Shown one piece after another: positions 15,237-23,269 of a DNA stretch of 24,468 bases. Below the pieces are notes generated by a model. It saw nothing but the letters and a program-made list of their open reading frames with translations, was not told the origin of the DNA and made no database searches. Both the position numbers and the translations under genes were made by a program. The stretch is taken from contig CAZCLA010000042.1 in the NCBI GenBank assembly GCA_964499285.1, forward strand, positions 1 through 24,468. Direction: 5' to 3'. Position 1 is the stretch's first letter, and every line of letters begins with the position of its first letter. Source of the DNA: JAGFIY01 sp964499285. GTDB lineage: Bacteria > Bacteroidota > Ignavibacteria > Ignavibacteriales > Melioribacteraceae.

Positions 15237-16481
15237 ATGATTTTTCGATTCTTAATCTTTACGAAATTCTTGATCGCATTATTTCTTATTAGCGATCTTT
15301 TCGCTCAGAATGAGGCGAATACAAGTTTATGTAGTGTATTTATCGAATGTGATGAGTGCGATCTAAATTATATTCGTGAGGAAATTAAGTTTGTAAATTT
15401 TGTTCGAGATAGAAACGATGCCGACATTCACATTCAATCTAACGAGGCTGATACCGGTGGAGGAGGAGAAAGAATTACTTTCACTTTTTATGGGATGAAA
15501 AGCTTTTATGGCAAAAACGATACATTGATTTCAAACATAAGCGCTCATGACACTCAAGAACAAAAAAGAATAAAGCTTCTTCGGACTATTAAATTAGGAC
15601 TTATCCCCTACTTGATAAAAACAGATGCCGCTAAAGATATTGATATTGTTTTCAGCGGAATGAGTGATAAGAAATTAATGCAGGAGGATCCTTGGGATTA
15701 TTGGGTGTTTAGAACAAGTTTAAGCAGTGATATCGAAGGAGAAAAACTCTCAAAATCATTCGATATTAATTCTTCGTTAACGGCAACCAGAATTACAGAA
15801 GATTGGAAATTCCGAATCGCATACAGTAATAATTATCACGAACAAAATTTTAAATACAATAACCAAAACATAACTAATGTTTCAAGAAGCCATACTTCTT
15901 TCAATCACGTAATTAAATCGATTGACGAACATTGGTCTGTCGGAGCATGGGTATATATTCATTCATCGACTTATGAGAATATAAAATTCAAAACATCGAT
16001 AGCCCCGGCGGTAGAGTTCAATGTGTTTCCATATTCCGACTTCAATTCAAAACAGCTGAGATTCAATGTTTACGTATGGAATAAATTTCACAACTATTAC
16101 GAAGAAACCATTTATTTCACAACTCAGGAATATCTTACTGAAACTGAATTAAGTGCAACCTTCGATTACATTCGTCCTTGGGGTGCGGCTAGTATCTCCG
16201 CTTCGGCATCGACGCACCTACAGAAATTGGAAAAAAACAGATTTAGATTTTCCGGACAAATATCTTTCCAATTGATGAAAGGATTGACCTTTGATCTGAA
16301 CGGTGGTTATTCTGCAATTCATGATCAATTAAGTATTCCAAGAAGCGAAGCATCCTTGGAAGATATTCTGCTTGAACAGCGCGAACTTGAAACTGACTAC
16401 GACTACTGGGGTTCGTTCGGAGTTTCATTTACATTTGGATCAATTTACAATAATATAGTCAATCCCAGATTCGGAGATTAG
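15237..16481 (+). CDS. Conserved exported protein with probable outer membrane beta-barrel, function unknown
   Basis: The protein has 414 residues from the ATG at 15237. In-frame TTG (15222) and GTG (15228) are alternative starts, and none has a clear ribosome binding site. A signal peptide (about 1-24, ending LFAQ) precedes a small N-terminal domain of about 130 residues. It opens with VFIECDECDLNYIREEI (Cys38, Cys41), FVNFVRDRNDADIHIQ and TGGGGERITFTFYG. I recall this pattern from unnamed outer membrane protein families in Bacteroidota and Gemmatimonadota, but I know no assigned function. From about residue 140 onward there are alternating aromatic/polar strands (WKFRIAYSNNY, WSVGAWVYIHSSTYENIKF, RFNVYVWNKFHNYY, FRFSGQISFQL, WGSFGVSFTFG), consistent with about ten to twelve barrel strands. 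TATAAT at 15211-15216 may be the -10 box, which would give a very short leader. Confidence 0.85.
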   Translation: MIFRFLIFTKFLIALFLISDLFAQNEANTSLCSVFIECDECDLNYIREEIKFVNFVRDRNDADIHIQSNEADTGGGGERITFTFYGMKSFYGKNDTLISNISAHDTQEQKRIKLLRTIKLGLIPYLIKTDAAKDIDIVFSGMSDKKLMQEDPWDYWVFRTSLSSDIEGEKLSKSFDINSSLTATRITEDWKFRIAYSNNYHEQNFKYNNQNITNVSRSHTSFNHVIKSIDEHWSVGAWVYIHSSTYENIKFKTSIAPAVEFNVFPYSDFNSKQLRFNVYVWNKFHNYYEETIYFTTQEYLTETELSATFDYIRPWGAASISASASTHLQKLEKNRFRFSGQISFQLMKGLTFDLNGGYSAIHDQLSIPRSEASLEDILLEQRELETDYDYWGSFGVSFTFGSIYNNIVNPRFGD

Positions 16482-16485
16482 TTCT

Positions 16486-17451
16486 TCACTTAACCGAAAC
16501 GCATTCTTTAATCAAAAGAAGAAACTGGGGACTCATCCAGCTCATATTTGCACTTGGATTGTTGTTGTTGCAAGATTGTTGTCTAACGAAAACTAATTTT
16601 TCATCGGGAAATACAACTGTCATCTGACCGAAATCTCCCATAGCCGCAAAACTGTTATTTGCTTTATCGAGCCACCAAAGATATCCGTAATGTTTAGAGT
16701 TATCGTTCGGAGAAACAGAATTTTTCACCCAACTTTTTGAAATAATTTGCGAGCCTTCATACATTCCTCCATTCAGCATAAGCATCCCAATCTTAAGAGC
16801 GTCTTCAACAGTGGTTGAAGCACCGCCGAATACAATGAAGTTTCCCGCTTCGTCTTGGAAAAGATTTGACGAATCCATTTTTAACGGTTCGAATAAATAC
16901 TTTTTGAATGCTTCTTCTGCATTCAGTCCGGTTACTCGTTCAATAATTATTCCTAAAAGCTGAACTCCTTCATTAGAATAAGACCATTGAGTTCCGGGTG
17001 ATGTATTTAATTCTAAACTTAAAGCAAATGTATTCATATCCTTTTGGGTGAGGATTGATTTCGGCGCCGGTTTTTTTAACAAACCAGAATTCATTGTTAA
17101 TAAATTTTCCACAGTTACACCGCTGTCGCAACCGGTTTTCCATTCCGGAAGATAATTACAAACAGAATCATTGATATTTAACATCCCCCTATCTGCAAGT
17201 GCGCCAATCACTAATCCGGTCCAAGATTTGACCATAGAAGCCGTATTCATTTTTTCATTGCACAGGGTATCATTCCAATTCAGCAATTCTTGATCTATAT
17301 GATAAAGGAGAACGGCATTCGCTCCTGTTGATTTACAGAACTGCAGCACAGAGTCCACTTTCATTCTATCAATCACGAATTCTTGAGCATTAGTAACTAG
17401 AAAAGATGGGAGGAATAAAATTAAAAGAAGCTTTTTCGAAAAATTATACAT
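16486..17451 (-). CDS. Exported serine hydrolase, class C beta-lactamase / penicillin-binding-protein fold
   Basis: This 321-residue protein has a signal peptide (about 1-22, ending TNAQ). The active-site S-x-x-K motif is Ser72-Met-Val-Lys75. The Y-x-N motif is Tyr158-Ser-Asn160. The third element, usually K/H-x-G before the last strand, appears around AAMGDFGQMTVVFP (269-282). Family PF00144 includes AmpC beta-lactamases, D-amino-acid peptidases, esterases and EstB-like enzymes. The sequence does not decide between them; penicillin resistance should not be assumed. Start at ATG 17451 with GAGGA a few bases upstream. It lies 64 bases downstream of the GH92 gene on the same strand, probably one transcript. 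It ends four bases from the convergent barrel gene, with no terminator visible between. Confidence 0.9.
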   Translation of the reverse strand: MYNFSKKLLLILFLPSFLVTNAQEFVIDRMKVDSVLQFCKSTGANAVLLYHIDQELLNWNDTLCNEKMNTASMVKSWTGLVIGALADRGMLNINDSVCNYLPEWKTGCDSGVTVENLLTMNSGLLKKPAPKSILTQKDMNTFALSLELNTSPGTQWSYSNEGVQLLGIIIERVTGLNAEEAFKKYLFEPLKMDSSNLFQDEAGNFIVFGGASTTVEDALKIGMLMLNGGMYEGSQIISKSWVKNSVSPNDNSKHYGYLWWLDKANNSFAAMGDFGQMTVVFPDEKLVFVRQQSCNNNNPSANMSWMSPQFLLLIKECVSVK

Positions 17452-17515
17452 GACATCCTCAAAATTAATTTATTATTCAAAAGATGTCGGAAGAATCAAA
17501 ATGTTGCTTAGAATA

Positions 17516-19831
17516 TTATTTTATTGACGGATTTGGGGATAAATAAAAAATTAATTCTCCTCCGTTCATTATTTCAGAGTGAGTGATATATTTGCGATCC
17601 AATTCATCCCCGTTTAATATTATTTTCTCAACATAAATATTATCTCTACTTTGGTTGACCGTGCTGATCGAAAATCTCTTTCCATTTTCTAAATTTATTT
17701 TTCCGCCTACAATCGATGGACTTCCGAACCAATATTTATCGTCTCCCGGGCATACAGGATAAAAACCTAGTGAACTAAAAATATACCATGCAGACATCTG
17801 TCCAGCATCATCATTACCGCACAAACCGTCTTCTCTAGAACCGTACATTTCTTCAATAATCATTCTCACTTTTTCTTGTGTTTTCCAAGGTTGATCTGTC
17901 CAATTATATAAGTAAGGTATGTGATGACCGGGTTCGTTACCATGCACATAGTTACCGATTATTCCGTCTCTCGTTATATCTTCAGTTTCTGCGAAATATT
18001 TATCATCGAGTTCCATTGTAAAAAGTGAATCCAGTCTTTCAGTAAATTTTTCTTCTCCACCAAAAATTTCTATCAAGCCGGTAATATCGTGCGGGACAAA
18101 AAAACTATAAGTCCAAGCATTACCCTCGATAAAACCTTGCCCGTGAGTATCAAGGGGATCAAACTCAGTCTTCCAATTTCCGTCGGATAATTTTGGTCTG
18201 GCAAATCGCATTTGCTTATCAAATACATTCTTGTAATTGTCCGCTCTTTTTGAATAAACTCGGCTTATATCATTTTTCCCCAGGTGTTCTGCTAGTTTTG
18301 AGATAGTCCAATCATCATATGCAAACTCAAGTGTTTTCGAAACAGATGAACTCGTTTTATCTTCAGGTACGAATCCATTTTTCACATAGAATCCTAGCTC
18401 ATCATAGTATGAAAGATTTGAGGAATTTATGCAAGCTTCCAACACCAAATCGGGATCTATATCAATTACATTTTTGATTATTGCATCAACTATTACCGGA
18501 ACCGAATGATATCCGATCATACACCAATTTTCATTTGCGTAATGACTCCAAACTGGAAGCATTTTGTGTACACTTTGTTCATAATGTGCTAGCATCGATT
18601 TGATCATATCTTCATTACGTTGCTGCTGGATAATATTGTAAAGAGGATGGAGCGCTCGAAAAGTATCCCACAGTGAAAAGATTGTATAGTTCGTAAAATT
18701 TTTCGAGATATAAATATTTTGATCAAGACCTCTGTAACTGCCGTCAACATCCTCATAAAGAATCGGACTAAGCATTGTATGGTAAAGTGCCGAATAAAAA
18801 ATTAACCTATCATCATCTGTTAGTGTCTCGACTTGTATTTTAGATAACTCGTTATTCCAATTTTCCTGAGTCTCATTTTTAATTTTATCAAAATCCCAAT
18901 GAGGAATTTCCGCATTCAGATTTTTCATAGCTCCTGCTGTGCTTACTGGTGATAATGCTGCCTTTACTAAAATTTCTTCACCCGGCTCTGTATGAAATGA
19001 GAAATAAGCACGAATTTCTTTTCCTGCCATCTCAGGAAAATTTTGGGTTTCGTTAAATCGTCTGTAAAATCCAGAGTATTTTACTTCATCATATCTTTTA
19101 TATCCATAATTTTGAAAAGGCTTTGAGAACTGAATTGCAAAATAGACAAATCTTGTTCTCGCCCAACCGCTTGTTTGCCTCCATCCTGTAATTGTTGAAT
19201 CATTCTCTATTCGAATAAATGTCCAAATATTTTTTCCCTCATAGCCATAGATATTATACATCATATCCAGAATAATATTAATATCTCCGCCTTCTAAAGA
19301 TGTATAGCGGTGAATTGCTGCTCTTTCGCTTGCAGTCAATTCAGCACTAATTTGATAATCCTCGAGAAGAACACTATAATAACCCGGTTCAGCAAATTCT
19401 GATTCGTGGTTGAAGTCAGAATTAAAACCAGATGATGTTTCATTAGTTTTTCCGGGTTCGAGATTAAGTTCACCGGATGTTGGCATAATTAAAATATCTC
19501 CCAGATCTGAATGCCCTGTACCGCTGAAATGAGTGTGACTGAACCCATAAATTGTGGAATCCGTATATTGATATCCTGAACAATATTTATATGTGTCTTT
19601 GTTGTAACTCCCATCCTTCGAATACATAGGCTGAATATCTGTTTCAGGACTAACCTGAACCATCCCAAATGGAGCAGCAGCACCGGGAAAAGTATGCCCC
19701 ATATTTTTTGTGCCTATAAACGGGTTGACATATTGAATATAATTTTCAACAGCCTTCTGTGTTTGAATTTGTGCAGATATTTGAAAGCACGCCGCTGCGA
19801 AGATCAAAAGTACTGAGATAGGATTTTTCAT
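17516..19831 (-). CDS. Exported GH92 alpha-mannosidase
   Basis: The protein has 771 residues. A signal peptide (MKNPISVLLIF...QISAQ) precedes the GH92 N-terminal beta-sandwich, which begins YVNPFIGTKNMGHTFPGA then PFGMVQVSPETD. Further family blocks are GFSHTHFSGTGHSDLGDI, SLWDTFRALHPLYN, EGNAWTYSF (Glu569), GNEPGHHIPYLYN (Glu633) and GNDDAGQMSAW (Asp674, Asp675). The acid and base pair of calcium-dependent GH92 enzymes falls in the EGNAW and NDD blocks as far as I recall. Family members remove alpha-1,2-, 1,3-, 1,4- or 1,6-linked mannose from N-glycans and yeast mannan with inversion; the linkage is not readable here. The start at 19831 with AGGGGAA is preferred over an ATG 25 codons upstream, which would bury the signal peptide. 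No T9SS tail is seen, so periplasmic location is likely. Confidence 0.94.
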   Translation of the reverse strand: MKNPISVLLIFAAACFQISAQIQTQKAVENYIQYVNPFIGTKNMGHTFPGAAAPFGMVQVSPETDIQPMYSKDGSYNKDTYKYCSGYQYTDSTIYGFSHTHFSGTGHSDLGDILIMPTSGELNLEPGKTNETSSGFNSDFNHESEFAEPGYYSVLLEDYQISAELTASERAAIHRYTSLEGGDINIILDMMYNIYGYEGKNIWTFIRIENDSTITGWRQTSGWARTRFVYFAIQFSKPFQNYGYKRYDEVKYSGFYRRFNETQNFPEMAGKEIRAYFSFHTEPGEEILVKAALSPVSTAGAMKNLNAEIPHWDFDKIKNETQENWNNELSKIQVETLTDDDRLIFYSALYHTMLSPILYEDVDGSYRGLDQNIYISKNFTNYTIFSLWDTFRALHPLYNIIQQQRNEDMIKSMLAHYEQSVHKMLPVWSHYANENWCMIGYHSVPVIVDAIIKNVIDIDPDLVLEACINSSNLSYYDELGFYVKNGFVPEDKTSSSVSKTLEFAYDDWTISKLAEHLGKNDISRVYSKRADNYKNVFDKQMRFARPKLSDGNWKTEFDPLDTHGQGFIEGNAWTYSFFVPHDITGLIEIFGGEEKFTERLDSLFTMELDDKYFAETEDITRDGIIGNYVHGNEPGHHIPYLYNWTDQPWKTQEKVRMIIEEMYGSREDGLCGNDDAGQMSAWYIFSSLGFYPVCPGDDKYWFGSPSIVGGKINLENGKRFSISTVNQSRDNIYVEKIILNGDELDRKYITHSEIMNGGELIFYLSPNPSIK

Positions 19832-19833
19832 TA

Positions 19834-19840
19834 TTCCCCT
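19834..19840 (-). promoter_or_regulatory. Ribosome binding site that fixes the GH92 start
   Basis: AGGGGAA on the minus strand lies two to eight bases ahead of the ATG at 19831, and it precedes the signal peptide directly. Confidence 0.75.
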
Positions 19841-19876
19841 TTTGAGATTACACATAAAAATAAGCAGAACTTCACC

Positions 19877-19914
19877 ATAAAAGAAAACCCGGCAGAAACA
19901 AATCAACCGGGTTT
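19877..19914 (-). terminator. Intrinsic terminator after the BNR propeller gene
   Basis: On the minus strand AAACCCGG (19914-19907), a 14-base loop and CCGGGTTT (19892-19885) form an 8-base stem followed by the T-rich run TCTTTT. It lies 20 bases past the stop of the propeller gene and ahead of the GH92 gene, so it separates those transcripts at least partly. Confidence 0.85.
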
Positions 19915-19934
19915 AAATTAAAATTCGAATTACA

Positions 19935-22900
19935 TTATTTTTTCCATTCCGGAATTCGTCCCGGTGTATACGGCGCACCGGCTTTTTCTAATTTAGCTTC
20001 GATATTTTTTATATTGTTATCAATTTCTATTAACTCGATAAGGAGTTCATCAGATTTAGCGGCTGCGGCTTCGTATGATCTGATATATGTATCTGTCGGT
20101 GCTGCTGTAGTTGACCAAAGTCCATATGTAATTAAATCTAATCGCCCTTTAACTGCAGTCGGAACACCGCCGTCATAATAGGATCTCAAATTGTCTCCGT
20201 TCAACTTCCTGTTGAAAGCATCAATCGATTTTTCAATAGTTAATAGTTCATTATAAATCTCGTTAGGAGCTGCAGCGGTTTCGATCACTGCCTTCTTAAG
20301 ATAATTCATTTTTTTACTTAATTCTTTTCTATGTGCATCTGCTCCGGCAACTACTCTCGTCAGTTCTGCCACCTTTTTATTAAACTCATCCAGAGCAACT
20401 TTATCCTCGGCTTGCAAAGTAGTTATGTTCAATGGTTTGCATAAAAACTCCTGAGGTGGAACAATTTCTGTAAATTTACCATCAACAAATTTTGTAAGCG
20501 ATACTTTATATTTTCCTGGTACCGCCATATAACCTCTATCCGGATCATTCCAGGGAATTGAATCATCGAACGGCTGTAAGGAGATTGGCTGTGGAACGCC
20601 GTAACGGAAGTCCCATATAATTCTGTTCACACCTTTTGCGATACCCGTCTTAATCTTTCGTACAATGTTATCTTGCATATCAGTGATTGTGAATAATAAA
20701 TAAGGCTCTGGTTCCTCATTTTCTTTTTTTAATGTTTCGTAATCCGGGAATTTTATATCTCGATCCTTACTCCGTGCAACTTTTTCCTCATCATTTCTTT
20801 TTTCTTTGAGAGATTTTATTTCATCCTTGATATAATAAGTAAATACTGCCCCGACCGGAGGATTCTTTGCCGTGAAAAAACTCGCCCCCATGAATCCGAC
20901 TCCTCTAAAACCAAATGGATCCGCTTCAACAAACATCAATCCGTCTTTAACCGGAAAAATGTGTGCTTCTTTGTTCAGGTTCTCTTTCGTCATATAACGG
21001 AGCGGAGAATAATCATCTAAGATATATACGCCTCGTCCAAAAGTTGAAACCACCAGATCGTTTTCTTCTCTCTGAATTTCAAGATCCATTGTTATCATTT
21101 TTGGAATACCAGCTTTGAGCCTAATCCAATCTTTTCCTCCGTCTATGGTAAAGAAAACTCCATGTTGTGTACCCACAAAAAGGAGGTTTTTCTCAACGTG
21201 ATCCTCAGCGATCACATACGTGCTCCCACGTTCCGGTAAATTTCCATTGTGAAGGAACCAATTTTTTCCGCCGTCAGTTGTTTTAAGAATATATGGTTTA
21301 TAATCTCCGTCGTGAAAATTATGTGTTGCTGCGTAAGCTGTGCCACGATCGTGAAAACTTGCTTGAATATTGTGAATTCTTGCATATTCCGGGAAGTCAT
21401 TTGGCAAGTTAGATTTGTTCCAAGTCTTCCCTCTATCTTCTGTAAAATAAATTAATCCATCACCTGAACCGGTAAAAAGTAAATTTTCATCCAGAGGTGA
21501 TTCAGCAATTGTAACAATCTGAGCCATGCTCCCTTTTGAAGCCAGGTCATCCTTGCTCCAGCTTCTGCCCATAAGTTTCATCATATTTTCGGGAATACCT
21601 CGTGTTAAATCAGGACTAATTTCTTTCCACGTGCTCCCCATATCCTCGGTCATCATTAACTTATTTCCACCGAAATACAATCTTTTGTTATCATGTTTTG
21701 AAAGAAGGATTGCGGCGTCCCAATCAAACCTGTATGCAGTGTCGGCAAAATCCTGAGGTTTAATATAAAGCCGCTCTCCGCTTCTTTTATCGTATCTGTA
21801 TAAACCGCCAAATTGATATTGTGAATAAACAATATTTGGATCCTTCCAATCGACTTGCGTTTCAAATCCATCACCGCTAACTGTGAAATACCAATCTTGA
21901 TTTGTGATTCCTGATGAGCTAATCGTTCTCGAAGGTCCTCCCAAACTATTATTATCTTGCGTTCCGATGTAAACATTGTAGAAAGGCTTAGCGTTATCCG
22001 GTGTAACTTTATAAACCTCTGTGATCGGCAAATTACTTTTAAAATCCCAGTTTTTACCCAGATCGAATGATTCATATAAACCACCGTCGCAACCCACCAA
22101 AAGCTGTTTTGTATTATCCGGGTTTACCCACATGCAATGATTATCAACGTGCTTTGCATCTTCCCCAAGATTCTTCCAACTTTTTCCACCGTCAACTGAT
22201 ACTTGAAGAAATACATCCATGCTGTAGACGCGATTAACATCGACGGGATCACAGTAAAGCCTCTGAAAATAAAAGGGATACGATGATACGTAACTACTTT
22301 GTTTGCTCCAGCTTGCTCCTCTATCTTCACTCTTGTATACGCCTTTCTGCTCTTTTGATTCAATAATTGCATAAAGCACATCGGGATTTGCAGGNNNNNN
22401 NNNNNNNNNNNNNNNNNNNNNNNNNNNNNNNNNNNNNNNNNNNNNNNNNNNNNNNNNNNNNNNNNNNNNNNNNNNNNNNNNNNNNNNNNNNNNNCGGACC
22501 CATTGCCGCAACGTAAACCACATTTGGATCTTTGTGATCAATTGCAATTCCTCCAATATGTTCAGATTCTTTTAATCCTAAATTTTTCCAAGATTTGCCG
22601 CCGTCCTCACTTTTATAGACACCATCCCCATAACCTGAATTATTGTGATTACTGCTTTCTCCTGTACCAACCCATATTACATTTGGATTCGTAGGATCAA
22701 TCCTTATAGATCCAATAGCATATGAATCTTGATTGTCAAAAATTGGAGAAAAGGTTATTCCGTTGTTAGTTGTTTTCCAAACCATTCCATCTCCCACCCC
22801 CAAATAATATTCGGAATAATCAAACGGATTAACGGCAAGATCTCTTATTCTTCCTCCGGTAACCGCAGGACCGATACTTCTGAAACTTAATCCGGAAAGA

Positions 22901-23010
22901 GAAATGTGTTTCAATGAATCAGCTTCTTTCGTATTGTCGTCGCTTTGCGCATCAATATTGAATGAAGCCAGAAAAAGCATTATTACAAATGTTCTAATGA
23001 AGGATTTCAT
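19935..23010 (-). CDS. Secreted multi-blade BNR/VPS10-like propeller protein (contains an assembly gap)
   Basis: A signal peptide (MKSFIRTFVIMLFLASFNIDAQ) starts at the ATG at 23010, which is preferred over an in-frame ATG 24 codons upstream. LSFRSIGPAVTGGRIRDLAVNP then opens the propeller. At least nine Asp-box-like motifs are visible, such as KTTNNGITF, KSEDGGKSW, KSEDRGASW, VSVDGGKSW, TEDMGSTW, TEDRGKTW, KTTDGGKNW and TIDGGKDW, pointing to two propellers. After the propellers come a beta-rich FTITDMQDNIVRKIKTG-type domain with RIIWDFRYG, and a C-terminal helical segment (VALDEFNKKVAEL to about RKLNGD). There is no T9SS tail. The family is widespread in Bacteroidota and Acidobacteriota as ~1000-residue secreted proteins of unknown role. 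The reading is interrupted by 100 N, and the flanking parts are in frames that differ by the placeholder length, not by a mutation. Confidence 0.9.
22395..22494. other. Assembly gap of 100 N inside the propeller gene
   Basis: Exactly 100 N, the usual placeholder for unknown length. The coding sequence on each side stops and resumes at a whole codon (CCG for Pro at 22497-22495; CCT for Pro at 22394-22392). An intact gene therefore needs a missing length divisible by three, which 100 is not. Confidence 0.98.
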
Positions 23011-23212
23011 ATGGCATTCTCTGTTAATTATTAATTGGAATTGAGTCAATTGTCGATGTCGGTGAATAATATAAATATGCATTGAAAATAATCAATTAGT
23101 TCGACTTTTCAGAATATCTAAGCATTTTCTTTTATATAGGATCTATTCTACAAAAGTCTAAGAACATCAAAATTAATATTATTTTTGACGTTTTATTAAC
23201 AGCAAAGTTTTT

Positions 23213-23243
23213 AAAATAAAAAACCCGGCACTAAGCCGGGTTT
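23213..23243 (-). terminator. Intrinsic terminator after the T9SS cargo gene
   Basis: On the minus strand AAACCCGGC (23243-23235), a five-base loop and GCCGGGTTT (23229-23221) form a perfect 9-base stem, followed by TTTATTTT. It is 26 bases past the stop codon at 23270. The remainder of the 23011-23269 intergenic region is AT-rich and must hold the propeller gene promoter, which I cannot locate. Confidence 0.93.
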
Positions 23244-23269
23244 CAATTTCTAAAAGAATTTTCCAGAGA

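Noticed and set aside
16486..17451. Calling the serine hydrolase an antibiotic-resistance beta-lactamase
   Set aside because: S-x-x-K and Y-x-N are shared by many PF00144 esterases and peptidases, and no AmpC-specific feature or AmpR-like neighbour is present.
17452..17488. GACATC/GATGTC inverted repeat ahead of the serine hydrolase start, possibly hiding its ribosome binding site
   Set aside because: Only six base pairs with a 25-base AT-rich loop, too weak to claim regulation.
21656..22084. Minus-strand 142-residue frame inside the propeller gene
   Set aside because: The main frame carries consistent Asp-box repeats throughout; this frame has no recognisable domain or start signal.
22360..22556. 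Apparent frameshift or two separate genes in the propeller region
   Set aside because: The frame change is produced entirely by the 100-N placeholder. Both flanks are at codon boundaries and match one family in order.
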